Shown in pieces: positions 1-7,794 of a stretch of 13,002 nt of DNA (positions are counted from its first letter, which is position 1; each line of letters opens with the position of its first letter). The DNA comes from Bacteroidota bacterium (GTDB lineage Bacteria > Bacteroidota > Bacteroidia > Cytophagales > Cyclobacteriaceae). The notes under the pieces are model-generated. The model saw only the letters and a program-made list of their open reading frames with translations. It ran no database searches and was not told where the DNA came from. Both the position numbers and the translations under genes were made by a program. The stretch spans positions 1 to 13,002 of the forward strand of contig JAEZEH010000158.1 of NCBI GenBank assembly GCA_023417785.1. Direction: 5' to 3'.

Positions 1-596
1 TTGAGTTTCGAAACATCGTTAAAGTCACGCGTCACCCAACCGGAACCAGTGCCGTCGTTGCTTCGCATCGTTACCGTGAAGTTAACTTCCGTGCTTTCGT
101 TGTAGGCGAATAAACCCTTGCTGTTCATGGTCGCACCGAAACTGTGTTCATCGTCGAGGAACCCTGCCGCAGTGACGTCCTTCGCGGCTGCTGCGTCTAT
201 GCTTGATGCCGCTGCCTGCGCGCGGTACTCCGGAGTGATTTTCGCCGTTGACTCGACGAACGTTTTAGATTCACCATATTTTTGCTGGGTCATGGGTTCC
301 ATAAACTCTGCGTTTGCGGGAGCCAGGGTGGCCAGCTCTTCAGACCTTCGGACTGCCTTCTCGAGTGATTGGTCGTCAAACTCGTTTATCGTAGCAACGC
401 CGGATTTTTTACCATAATAGCTTTGTACCGCAAGCGTAGTATTGTTGTTTTCGCCAGCCGTTGAAACCGTGTTTCGCGCATAACGAATGTTTCCTTCCCT
501 GGATCCATTGAGTACGGCCTGGCATCCGTCGGCTTTAGAAAAAGCTATTACTTTTTCCAGGATTTGTTTAGCGTCTTCTTTCGAAAATATGGCCAT
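1..596 (-). CDS. TldE/PmbA-family protein, 5' part only (3' end beyond the left edge)
   Basis: An open frame of 198 codons runs from an ATG at 596 down to the window edge with no stop, so the C-terminal half is missing. The protein starts MAIFSKEDAKQILEKVIAF and has the N-terminal layout of the TldD/TldE (PmbA) family: a helical start, then a strand-rich stretch (residues about 25-75, with GNIRYARNTVST and TTLAVQSYYGKKSGVA), then a helical segment rich in Ala. In E. coli, TldE is the non-catalytic partner of the TldD metalloprotease; together they mature microcin B17 and degrade the CcdA antitoxin. No signal peptide is visible, unlike the two TldD-like proteins encoded just upstream. The start lies 19 bp after the stop of the preceding gene, so co-transcription is likely. 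The family call is fairly secure. The TldE rather than TldD assignment rests on the N-terminus and gene order only, because the diagnostic metal-motif region is outside the window. Confidence 0.8.
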   Translation of the reverse strand, partial: MAIFSKEDAKQILEKVIAFSKADGCQAVLNGSREGNIRYARNTVSTAGENNNTTLAVQSYYGKKSGVATINEFDDQSLEKAVRRSEELATLAPANAEFMEPMTQQKYGESKTFVESTAKITPEYRAQAAASSIDAAAAKDVTAAGFLDDEHSFGATMNSKGLFAYNESTEVNFTVTMRSNDGTGSGWVTRDFNDVSKL

Positions 597-615
597 TGTC
601 AAAAAGGTTTCGTTG

Positions 616-2256
616 TTAGATAGTTCTGCTTGTATTGATTACGTTAATTCCATTGAACCTCGTGGTGGATGAACCATGGGAGACAGCACTCGACTGACTC
701 GGCTGGCCTTTGCCGTCGAAGAAGGATCCGTTCAGCCGATAGTCTCGCTCATCACATACCTGCGTGCAGGAGTTCCAGAATTCCTGCGTGTTTGACTGGT
801 ATGCCACGTCTTTCAGCATTCCGGCGATTTTTCCATTTTTGATCTCGAAAAAAAGCACACCACCAAACTGGAAATTATACCGCTGCTGATCAATGGAGTA
901 CGACCCGTCTTTGACGATATAAATGCCTTTTTCTACGTTACTGATCATCTGTTCAGGTGTAACGGGTTCTTTGCCCGGTGCAAGTGATACGTTTGGCATT
1001 CGCTGAAACTGGACATTGCTCCAGTTGTCAGCATAGCCGCAGCCATGGGATTCTTTTTCTCCCAATATGTGAGCCTGGTCGCGGATAGCCTGGTAGTTAA
1101 CCAATATGCCTTCCTTAACAAGGTCCCATTGCTTTGTCTTCACGCCTTCGTCATCGAATCCCACAGCGCCGAGTGATCCAGGCTGGAGTTTGTCGGCGAA
1201 GAGGTTCACCTGCTTACTACCATAATTGAATTTACCACTTTTCCATTTGTCAAGTGTAGCGAAGCTTGTTCCCGCATAGTTGGCTTCGAAGCCAAGAACC
1301 CGGTCAAGCTCTAACGGGTGGCCTACTGACTCGTGGATGGTTAACCAGAGGTGAGACGGTTCAAGTACCAGATCGTACTTCCCCGGCTCGACGGATTTCG
1401 CCGCAAGAATCTCTTTTCCCTGCTCAGCCGCCATCATGGCGTCTTCGACGATGTCATAGGATTTGTTGTAAAGAATTACTCCTGCAGGGCCGGTTATCTT
1501 GTCCTCGGCTTTTCCGTCGAGGTATTCGTATCCCATTCCTACGGGTGCACTGAAAGCCGCCCTTTGGCGAAATTGACCCGACTTCGGATCAACGGTGGTG
1601 ACATTGAAATTAGGCCAGGTTCGATGGATATCCTGATCGATGTATGAACCATCGGTGGAGGCGAAATACTTCTGCTCATTTACCAGGAACAACACATTGT
1701 TGATAAAATTAGCCCCCTTCGAAATAGCAGCACTGTTAGCTTTGAGCAACAGATCAACTTTGTCCTTTATCGGTATTTCGAAAGCATTCTTAACAATCGG
1801 TGTGCGATAACTCTGCTCGCCGTAACCCTGCACAGGCACCAATTGGACCGGTTCTTTTTGAATCCGGGAGTTTGCACCCGCGATGGCAACGGCCTGCTCA
1901 GCAGCCTTTACTATTCCGTCGGCGGTGACGTCGTTGGTGGAAGCAAACCCCCATGTTCCGTTCGCGAGCACCCGTATTCCACATCCGTAGCTTTCCGTGT
2001 TGACGACGTTTTGGACCTTGTCTTCACGGGTTATAATAAACTGATTCAAATACCTGCCGATCCTTACGTCGGCGTACGTCGCACCCCGGCTTTTCGCAGC
2101 ATTTAGTCCCGCGTCCGCAAGTTGCTTCTTTTGCGAACGATCCAGCAGCGGATCAAGCATTCGCGCCGGATCAATGGCCGTTGCAAACGGAGACAATGGC
2201 AGAAGCACTGCCCCGGCCCCCAGCCCCGCGACCTGTAAAAAATCTCTTCTTTTCAT
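616..2256 (-). CDS. TldD-like zinc metalloprotease with Tat signal (downstream copy)
   Basis: A 546-residue TldD-family protein. The metal-binding motif HExxxH is at residues 308-313 (HESVGH) in the expected block LTIHESVGHPLELDR. C497 and C501 lie in the C-terminal region where TldD supplies a cysteine zinc ligand. The N-terminus MKRRDFLQVAGLGAGAVLLP fits a twin-arginine signal: RRDFLQ, then a hydrophobic stretch, then an ATA (25-27) AxA-type cleavage site. This suggests a folded enzyme exported to the periplasm, whereas E. coli TldD is cytosolic. It is a gapless paralogue of the gene 11 bp upstream, with 394 of 546 residues identical by hand count. A TldE-like gene follows after 19 bp. The family normally works as a TldD/TldE heteromeric peptidase on unfolded peptides; the substrate here is unknown. 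The start is chosen because the Tat motif begins directly at this ATG. Family call strong; export inferred. Confidence 0.88.
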   Translation of the reverse strand: MKRRDFLQVAGLGAGAVLLPLSPFATAIDPARMLDPLLDRSQKKQLADAGLNAAKSRGATYADVRIGRYLNQFIITREDKVQNVVNTESYGCGIRVLANGTWGFASTNDVTADGIVKAAEQAVAIAGANSRIQKEPVQLVPVQGYGEQSYRTPIVKNAFEIPIKDKVDLLLKANSAAISKGANFINNVLFLVNEQKYFASTDGSYIDQDIHRTWPNFNVTTVDPKSGQFRQRAAFSAPVGMGYEYLDGKAEDKITGPAGVILYNKSYDIVEDAMMAAEQGKEILAAKSVEPGKYDLVLEPSHLWLTIHESVGHPLELDRVLGFEANYAGTSFATLDKWKSGKFNYGSKQVNLFADKLQPGSLGAVGFDDEGVKTKQWDLVKEGILVNYQAIRDQAHILGEKESHGCGYADNWSNVQFQRMPNVSLAPGKEPVTPEQMISNVEKGIYIVKDGSYSIDQQRYNFQFGGVLFFEIKNGKIAGMLKDVAYQSNTQEFWNSCTQVCDERDYRLNGSFFDGKGQPSQSSAVSHGSSTTRFNGINVINTSRTI

Positions 2257-2267
2257 TTAAGCGTCAT

Positions 2268-3908
2268 TTAAATGGTTCTACCCGTATTGATAACGTTGAC
2301 TCCGTTGAACCGCGATGTAGAGCTGCCGTGAGAAACCGCGCTTACCTGAGAAGGCTGACCCTTTCCGTCGAAGAACGATCCGAATAACCGGTAGTCACTT
2401 TCGTCACAAATCTTTGTACAACTGTTCCAGAATTCCTGCGTGTTGGATTGATACGCCACATCGTTGAGCATCCCGGCAATTTTGCCGTTCTTGATTTCGA
2501 AGAACACAGTTCCGCCAAACTGAAAGTTATAGCGTTGCTGATCGATACTATACGAGCCTCGTCCGGCGATATAGATTCCTTTCTCTACATCGCTGACCAT
2601 CTGATCCATAGTATACGGGTCCATGCCGGGTTTCAGTGACACGTTCGGCATTCGCTGAAACTGGACATCACTCCAGGTTTGCGCATAACAACAGCCATGG
2701 CTCTCTTCCTGATCAATGATATGCACCTGGTCGCGTATAGCCTGGTAGTTAACAAGCACGCCGTCCTTGATGAGATCCCACTCTTTGCAGGGTACACCTT
2801 CATCATCATATCCGACAGCTCCCAGGGAGTGACGCTGTGTTTTGTCGGCCACGATGGTTACAATCTTGCTTCCGTAATTGAAGTCTCGTGGTTTCCATTT
2901 GTCGAGTGTCGCGAAACTGGTGCCGGCATAATTGGCTTCGTAGCCGAGTACGCGGTCAAGCTCCAACGGATGGCCTACTGATTCATGAATGGTGAGGCCC
3001 AGGTGATTCGGCTCAAGTACCAGATCGTATTTTCCAGGCTCAACCGATTTTGCCGACAGCATTTCCCGCGCTTGCTTTGCGGCAATGGCGGCGTCTTCAA
3101 CAATGTCATAGCTGTTTTTGTAGAATACGGTGCCTTCAGGTCCGGCAAGCTTGTCGACTTTGTTGCCATCGAGATACTCATATCCCATACCCATTGGAGC
3201 ACTTAACGCCTGGCGGGTTTTAAATTTTCCAGTTGATTTATCGATAGCCGTTACGGTAAAGGTCGGCCAGATGCGGTGAACATCCTGATCTATATAGGAT
3301 CCGTCGGTTGAAGCGAAGTACTTCTGCTCGTTGACCATAAACAAGTTCGAGTTGGCAAACGACGCGCCCGCATCCATGGCAGCCTTATTGGCATTCAGTA
3401 ACAGTTCAACTTTTTCGGAGACAGGAATAGTAAACGCGTTTTTTTGGATCGACGTCTTCCAGGAAACCTCGCCCTGGGATTTTACCGGAGCAAGCCGGAC
3501 AGGTTCCTTTTGGTAACGGGAGTTCGCTTTTGCTATCGCAACAGCATTCAGGGTGGCCTTCTTAATGCCGTCGGAAGTGACGTCATTCGTCGCAGCGAAC
3601 CCCCAGGTGCCGTTGGCAATTACGCGAATGCCGGCCCCGAATGATTCGGTGTTTACAATATTCTGAACTTTGTCCTCCCGGGTGGTGAGGAATTGATTGA
3701 GGTAGCGGCCAATCCGGATGTCGGCATATGATGCGCCGGAACCTTTTGCTGTATTTAAGGCAACATCAGCCAGTTGTTTCTTTTGACCGGAAGGCAACGC
3801 TGGCTCCAGCAGGGCTTCGAGGGGTACCGGATTTCCGATTGTTTGGAATGGTAACAGTACACCCCCAAGACCAAGTCCTGCCAATTGGACAAAATCTCGT
3901 CTCTTCAT
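2268..3908 (-). CDS. TldD-like zinc metalloprotease with Tat signal (upstream copy)
   Basis: First gene of the TldD/TldE-type operon and a paralogue of the next gene. The two are the same length (546 residues) and align without a single gap. HExxxH is intact at residues 308-313, and C497 and C501 are conserved, so both copies look catalytically competent. The N-terminus MKRRDFVQLAGLGLGGVLLP has a twin-arginine motif and hydrophobic core, but the following residues (FQTIGNPVP) lack a clear AxA cleavage site, unlike the other copy. The signal may therefore stay uncleaved and act as an anchor. This is inference. Highly conserved blocks shared by both copies include YADxRIGRYL (61-70), VNEQKYFASTDGSYIDQD (192-209) and SYSIDQQRYNFQFGG (452-466). 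The gene lies about 200 bp after clpX with a candidate terminator between, so it probably has its own promoter, which I could not identify. Substrate unknown. Confidence 0.88.
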   Translation of the reverse strand: MKRRDFVQLAGLGLGGVLLPFQTIGNPVPLEALLEPALPSGQKKQLADVALNTAKGSGASYADIRIGRYLNQFLTTREDKVQNIVNTESFGAGIRVIANGTWGFAATNDVTSDGIKKATLNAVAIAKANSRYQKEPVRLAPVKSQGEVSWKTSIQKNAFTIPVSEKVELLLNANKAAMDAGASFANSNLFMVNEQKYFASTDGSYIDQDVHRIWPTFTVTAIDKSTGKFKTRQALSAPMGMGYEYLDGNKVDKLAGPEGTVFYKNSYDIVEDAAIAAKQAREMLSAKSVEPGKYDLVLEPNHLGLTIHESVGHPLELDRVLGYEANYAGTSFATLDKWKPRDFNYGSKIVTIVADKTQRHSLGAVGYDDEGVPCKEWDLIKDGVLVNYQAIRDQVHIIDQEESHGCCYAQTWSDVQFQRMPNVSLKPGMDPYTMDQMVSDVEKGIYIAGRGSYSIDQQRYNFQFGGTVFFEIKNGKIAGMLNDVAYQSNTQEFWNSCTKICDESDYRLFGSFFDGKGQPSQVSAVSHGSSTSRFNGVNVINTGRTI

Positions 3909-3953
3909 AGGTTCTTTTAGGTTAATAAGCTTCCCCGCCGGAAGGGGATAGGG

Positions 3954-4007
3954 AAAGATAAAATAATGGCGGCTAACGAACGTGTTTTTTGTTGTTCGTT
4001 GCCATTA
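3954..4007 (-). terminator. Candidate intrinsic terminator after clpX (bulged hairpin)
   Basis: Two paired blocks are interrupted on one side by a 4-nt bulge: TAATGGC (3964-3970) with GCCATTA (4001-4007), and AACGAAC (3975-3981) with GTTCGTT (3994-4000). The loop is 12 nt (3982-3993). Read on the minus strand, the hairpin is followed by TTTTATCTTT (3963 down to 3954). It lies about 105 nt past the clpX stop and before the tldD-like operon. The bulge and long loop make it less canonical than the clpP and tig terminators, so a processing or stability element is also possible. Confidence 0.45.
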
Positions 4008-4112
4008 GTTTATATGAATGGTCTTTTACGCGTCCTGGGGAGCGCGAGGGAGCACTGGTCAGGTAAGACTAAAGTAAATCAGGTTCGGATCTTGAATGAT
4101 AAACCAGGCGGT

Positions 4113-5345
4113 TTACGCGACCTTAAGCTTGCTGTATTGGGATTTGTTAAACTTCTCTTCTGCGTATGCTTTGTTGATCACCAGGCGATCGCTCGATTTT
4201 TCGGACGGAAGCTCAAACATGGCGTCGTTGATAATGGCCTCGCATATACTTCGAAGGCCCCGGGCGCCCAACTTGTATTCCATAGCCTTTTCAACAATGA
4301 ATTCGATAGCGCCGTCTTTGAATTCGAGTTCAATATTCTCCATTTCAAAGAGCTTCTTGTACTGCTTGACAAGAGCATTTTTGGGCTCGGTAAGAATCCG
4401 CCGCAGCGTTTCAGAATCCAGGGGATTAAGGAATGACACCACAGGCAATCGCCCGATCAGTTCGGGGATCAATCCAAAGCTTTTCAGATCCTGGCTGGTG
4501 ATGAATTGGAGGAGATTATCCTTGTCAAGGGCTCCAACCTGGTTTTCAGTGCCGCTCACGAAGCCGAGAGGCCGCGTGTTAAGGCGATTGGCAATGAAGC
4601 GGGAGATTCCTTCAAAAGCTCCGCCGCATATGAATAAGATGTTTTCGGTATTGACCGTGATCATTTTCTGGTCGGGGTGCTTCCTGCCACCCTGCGGTGG
4701 GACGTTGACCGCCGTGCCTTCCAGCAATTTAAGTAGCGCCTGCTGAACACCTTCGCCGCTTACATCGCGGGTGATTGAAGGATTGTCGCTTTTGCGTGCA
4801 ATCTTGTCGATCTCGTCAATATAAACGATACCTCGCTCCGCCGCCTCGATGTTGTAATCCGCAGCCTGAAGCAGACGCGTCAAAATACTTTCAACGTCTT
4901 CTCCTACATAACCGGCTTCCGTAAGGACAGTCGCATCGGCAATACAGAAAGGCACCTGCAGAATTTTGGCGAGTGTCCGGGCCAGATAGGTTTTCCCTGT
5001 TCCGGTTTCGCCCACCATAATGATGTTGGATTTTTCGATGGTTACGTCGTTGTCGAGTTTGCGTTGCATCAACCGCTTGTAGTGATTGTAAACCGCAACC
5101 GACATGACCTTTTTAGCCTCGTCCTGTCCAATAACGTACTCGTCGAGAAATTTCTTTATCTCGCGGGGTTTGATCAGTTTAAAATTGGGGGCGAAACCAG
5201 CGTCGTTCTTACTTTTCTTTTCTTCACTAAGAATCTGGTTTGCCTGGGTCACGCATTTATCGCAAATGTGCGCATGAATACCCGAGATCATCAGGTCTAC
5301 ATCTTTTTTGCTGCGGCCGCAAAATGAACAGGTAACTTCAGCCAT
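4113..5345 (-). CDS. clpX: ATP-dependent Clp protease ATP-binding subunit ClpX
   Basis: A AAA+ unfoldase that recognises tagged or specific substrates, unfolds them and threads them into ClpP; cytosolic. The start used is the ATG at 5345 (410 residues, MAEVTCSFCG). An in-frame ATG at 5375 would add ten residues not typical of the family. The N-terminal zinc-binding domain has C6, C9, C28 and C31. Walker A is GETGTGKT (112-119) and Walker B is IVYIDEID (173-180). The pore loop GYVG is at 145-148 and the second pore loop RKH at 221-223. The ClpP-docking tripeptide is LGF (260-262) where E. coli has IGF. Sensor-2 GARGLR is at 360-365. All key residues are present and the length is normal. clpP lies upstream on the same strand with a terminator between them, so clpX probably has its own promoter, supplemented by read-through. 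Identification is secure. Confidence 0.97.
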   Translation of the reverse strand: MAEVTCSFCGRSKKDVDLMISGIHAHICDKCVTQANQILSEEKKSKNDAGFAPNFKLIKPREIKKFLDEYVIGQDEAKKVMSVAVYNHYKRLMQRKLDNDVTIEKSNIIMVGETGTGKTYLARTLAKILQVPFCIADATVLTEAGYVGEDVESILTRLLQAADYNIEAAERGIVYIDEIDKIARKSDNPSITRDVSGEGVQQALLKLLEGTAVNVPPQGGRKHPDQKMITVNTENILFICGGAFEGISRFIANRLNTRPLGFVSGTENQVGALDKDNLLQFITSQDLKSFGLIPELIGRLPVVSFLNPLDSETLRRILTEPKNALVKQYKKLFEMENIELEFKDGAIEFIVEKAMEYKLGARGLRSICEAIINDAMFELPSEKSSDRLVINKAYAEEKFNKSQYSKLKVA

Positions 5346-5436
5346 AATCAACTCATTAATATCTGATGATCGCAATAAGTTCCCAAGTTAAGGAATAATC
5401 GCCACATCGGGCAGGCGTCGCCACTTAAATCACCTA

Positions 5437-5455
5437 TACAACCTTACATGTTGTA
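5437..5455. repeat. Inverted repeat TACAAC-N7-GTTGTA upstream of clpX
   Basis: A perfect 6-bp inverted repeat (5437-5442 and 5450-5455) with a 7-bp spacer, about 90 bp before the clpX start and just after the clpP terminator. Its shape is that of a small dimeric-regulator operator, or of a weak hairpin in the clpX leader. There is no U-tract on either side. No Bacteroidota -7 box (TAnnTTTG) is visible between it and clpX, so the promoter itself is not identified. Confidence 0.3.
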
Positions 5456-5469
5456 CGGTTCGCCGGAAT

Positions 5470-5514
5470 AAAAAACGATCAGGAACCCCGCTTTTCAGGT
5501 AATTTCCCGATCGT
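5470..5514 (-). terminator. Intrinsic terminator of clpP
   Basis: The arms ACGATCAGGAA (5475-5485) and TTCCCGATCGT (5504-5514) form an 11-bp stem on the minus-strand RNA with an 18-nt loop. The one non-Watson-Crick position is a G-U wobble in minus-strand RNA but an A-C mismatch on the plus strand, so the hairpin is oriented for leftward transcription. It is followed by six T residues on the minus strand (5475 down to 5470). It starts about 25 nt past the clpP stop. Confidence 0.8.
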
Positions 5515-5540
5515 CTTTTCAAGTATAATTTTCTAAAAAT

Positions 5541-6215
5541 CTAAACTTTCTTGCGTTCCAGCACCTCGTCTATCAGCCCATACTCTTTAGCTTCAATGGC
5601 CCGCATCCAGTAATCCCGGTCAGAATCCTTTTCAATCTTTTCGTATTTCTGATTACTGTGTTTCGCCAGAATTGTGTAAAGGTCTTTTTTCACTTCCAGG
5701 GTTTGGCGTAACGATATTTCCATATCTGATGCCTGGCCCTGCATGCCGCTCATGGGCTGGTGTATCATCACCCGGGCGTGGGGCAGCGCTGACCTTTTTT
5801 TGGTGGCACCAGAGGAAAGAAGCACAGCTGCCATCGAAGCGGCGAGGCCGGTACAAATAGTAGCCACATCCGGATTGACATATTGCATCGTATCATAGAT
5901 ACCCAGGCCCGCGTAAACAGATCCACCGGGGCTGTTGATGTACATGATAATATCCTTTTTCGGGTCGGATGACTCGAGGAAAAGCAGCTGAGCCTGAATA
6001 AGATTGGCGATCTGATCATCAACGCCCATGCCCAGGAATATAATGCGGTCAGAAATCAATCGGGTAAATACGTCAATTGCACGGAAGTTCCCGGGACGCT
6101 CTTCAATCACGTATTGCGTCATGTTATGGATCTGCTGTGCATAGCCGTCAATGGTATTTCCGCTCATGCCAAGATGGTGAACGGCGTACTTTCTGAATTC
6201 GTTATTATTATTCAT
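5541..6215 (-). CDS. clpP: ATP-dependent Clp protease proteolytic subunit ClpP
   Basis: The serine protease that forms the tetradecameric degradation chamber used with ClpX (and ClpA/ClpC where present); cytosolic. It has 224 residues. The catalytic Ser is S127 in GLAASMAA, the His is H152 in VMIHQP and the Asp is D201 in DSDRDYW. The spacings (25 and 49 residues) equal those of E. coli ClpP. INSPGGSV (94-101) forms the conserved substrate-binding and oxyanion region. The extended start (MNNNNEFRKYAVHHLGMSG) may be processed, as ClpP propeptides often are; this is inference. The gene sits between trigger factor (upstream) and clpX (downstream), the classic tig-clpP-clpX order, but each junction carries its own terminator. 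Identification is secure. Confidence 0.97.
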   Translation of the reverse strand: MNNNNEFRKYAVHHLGMSGNTIDGYAQQIHNMTQYVIEERPGNFRAIDVFTRLISDRIIFLGMGVDDQIANLIQAQLLFLESSDPKKDIIMYINSPGGSVYAGLGIYDTMQYVNPDVATICTGLAASMAAVLLSSGATKKRSALPHARVMIHQPMSGMQGQASDMEISLRQTLEVKKDLYTILAKHSNQKYEKIEKDSDRDYWMRAIEAKEYGLIDEVLERKKV

Positions 6216-6335
6216 GTTGCTAATAAGTATTTGTCTTTTACTTCCAGGTCAGCAAGACGTTCGCATAACCCGGTATAATCTTAGTTACGAAGCCTGAGAA
6301 ATCCAACCCCTCAGCATTTATTAAGCCCCCGGAAC

Positions 6336-6369
6336 AAAAAATGGTTTCATCTCAAGCGATAAAACCATT
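6336..6369 (-). terminator. Intrinsic terminator of tig
   Basis: AATGGTTTCATC (6340-6351) and GATAAAACCATT (6358-6369) pair as a 12-bp stem with a 6-nt loop in minus-strand RNA. The single irregular pair is a U-G wobble on that strand only. The minus strand then reads four further T residues (6339 to 6336), giving six T in all with the stem end. It lies about 30 nt after the trigger factor stop and about 120 bp before clpP, so clpP probably has its own promoter in 6216-6335. I could not identify one there. Confidence 0.8.
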
Positions 6370-6397
6370 GTCGTTGACCACGAGCATTTATTGTTTC

Positions 6398-7759
6398 TTA
6401 GTGGGTATGCTCTGAGGTAATTTTTTTGAATTCATCGACCGACACCGGCTTCTCCTCAACCGTAATCTGGTCTTTTATGAAGTTCAGAATCTTCTCAGTT
6501 CTCAGTTGGTTATACAGCTTCATAAAATTCTGGCCGTTCTCATGCTGCAGGTAATTGTCAGTGATACCATCGAGCCTGTCGGCAATCTGTTCTGCAAAAG
6601 CCTGTCCTCCAAATTGACTGATTATTAACTGCTTAGCCTTACCACGAACTTCTTCAGCTTCCACCGTTAATTTGTGGTCATCGGCAATCCGGTTCTTGAC
6701 AAGATCCCATTTCAGGCTCCGTTTATACGCTTCAAATTCGTCCTGCAAAACAGAATCAGTTACTTTTCCTTCACTGGTTGCTTTCAGCCAGTTCTTAAGA
6801 AAATCGACCGGCAGGTCGATAGTGGTATTGGCCAGAAAATAATCCTCGATGTTGTGCTCAAGAAAATGCTGACTTTCCCGTTGATAGTTTTCCGAAATGG
6901 TCTCCCTTACTTTAGCCTTGAATTCTTCTTCGGTTGTAACCGTGTCTTTGCCGAATACGCGGTCAAACAATTCCTGATTCAATTCGGCAGGTTCTGTCCG
7001 CGTTACGTTAGAAACTTGGAACTGGAAAATTCCGTTAGTTGCCCCGGCCTCAGCTTCCGATTCGCCCAGGAATTCGGATAGTACGTTCTTGTCTGTAAAC
7101 GCCTTATCCAATTCAAACTCTACAATGTCTTCTTTTTTGACGCCGACAAATTTCTGCTGAACAGATTTGTCAACCTTAGAGGTGTCTATCACCGCGTAAT
7201 CTTTTTTGAAAACCGGCTCGCCATCTTTCATTTCAGCGGAGCGCAAATCACCAAAAAGGTTATCACCTGCTTCGGATGCTTCCGGATAATTCACCTTGCC
7301 GAAGCGCTTCTTAACGTCATCTATGGTTTCATTGATTACTTTATCGTCCACCTGAATTGGGTAGGCCGTCACCTTTACATCCTTGGATAAGCTGTATTGA
7401 AAGTCGCCAACCATTCCGACTTGATATTCGAATTCGAAATCTTTTTGTGAATCCCAGTCAATGGTACGGGCCAGTTCCTGATTAGGCAGTGGCTCCCCGA
7501 GAATTTTCAGGTTGTTTTCTTTGATGTAGTCCGATAGCTTGTGCGACAAAACCTGATTGATCTCGTCGACAAGAATGGATTTACCAAACATTTTTTTGAT
7601 AACACCCGCCGGTACTTTTCCCTGCCGAAAACCTTTGATGTTGGCTTTCCGCGAATAGTCCTTTACTTTTTCTTCGACGTGGGGTTGATAATCACCTTCG
7701 GTTAATTTAATTTTAATTACACCTTCGGTGTTGTTCAGTTTGTTCAGTGTTATTTCCAA
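6398..7759 (-). CDS. tig: Trigger factor, ribosome-associated chaperone / prolyl isomerase
   Basis: Trigger factor binds the ribosome at the tunnel exit and shields nascent chains. The ribosome-binding signature GFRQGKVP is at residues 43-50, where E. coli has GFRKGKVP. The length of 453 residues fits the family. A central segment (about 150-255) is where the FKBP-like domain lies, but it diverges from E. coli, so isomerase activity cannot be judged by eye. The C-terminal half (about 260-430) is charged and helical, as in the chaperone arms. I place the start at a TTG (7759, MEITLNKLNN). The frame stays open up to an ATG at 7882, but that ATG is inside the tRNA-Leu gene, and the intervening residues are the usual nonsense read from a tRNA. 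No ATG or GTG lies at the homologous position. A tRNA and a hairpin precede it; clpP follows 182 bp downstream. Confidence 0.93.
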   Translation of the reverse strand: MEITLNKLNNTEGVIKIKLTEGDYQPHVEEKVKDYSRKANIKGFRQGKVPAGVIKKMFGKSILVDEINQVLSHKLSDYIKENNLKILGEPLPNQELARTIDWDSQKDFEFEYQVGMVGDFQYSLSKDVKVTAYPIQVDDKVINETIDDVKKRFGKVNYPEASEAGDNLFGDLRSAEMKDGEPVFKKDYAVIDTSKVDKSVQQKFVGVKKEDIVEFELDKAFTDKNVLSEFLGESEAEAGATNGIFQFQVSNVTRTEPAELNQELFDRVFGKDTVTTEEEFKAKVRETISENYQRESQHFLEHNIEDYFLANTTIDLPVDFLKNWLKATSEGKVTDSVLQDEFEAYKRSLKWDLVKNRIADDHKLTVEAEEVRGKAKQLIISQFGGQAFAEQIADRLDGITDNYLQHENGQNFMKLYNQLRTEKILNFIKDQITVEEKPVSVDEFKKITSEHTH

Positions 7760-7794
7760 AACTTCTAACGTTTGATATTTTCCAGATAAACCAA

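Noticed and set aside
118..417. Plus-strand open frame of 99 codons
   Set aside because: It is antisense to the TldE-like gene, which has a continuous and recognisable frame on the minus strand.
3953..3960. Minus-strand TATCTTTC as a -7 element for the tldD operon
   Set aside because: One mismatch at the last G, no -33 element at the right distance, and it overlaps the U-rich tail of the hairpin.
4100..4115. Hairpin TAAACC-AGGC-GGTTTA overlapping the clpX stop
   Set aside because: Only 6 bp, AT-rich and without a U-tract; too weak for a terminator.
5346..5375. Ten-residue extension of ClpX from an earlier ATG
   Set aside because: The family begins close to the zinc-finger cysteines; the ATG at 5345 gives the normal spacing.
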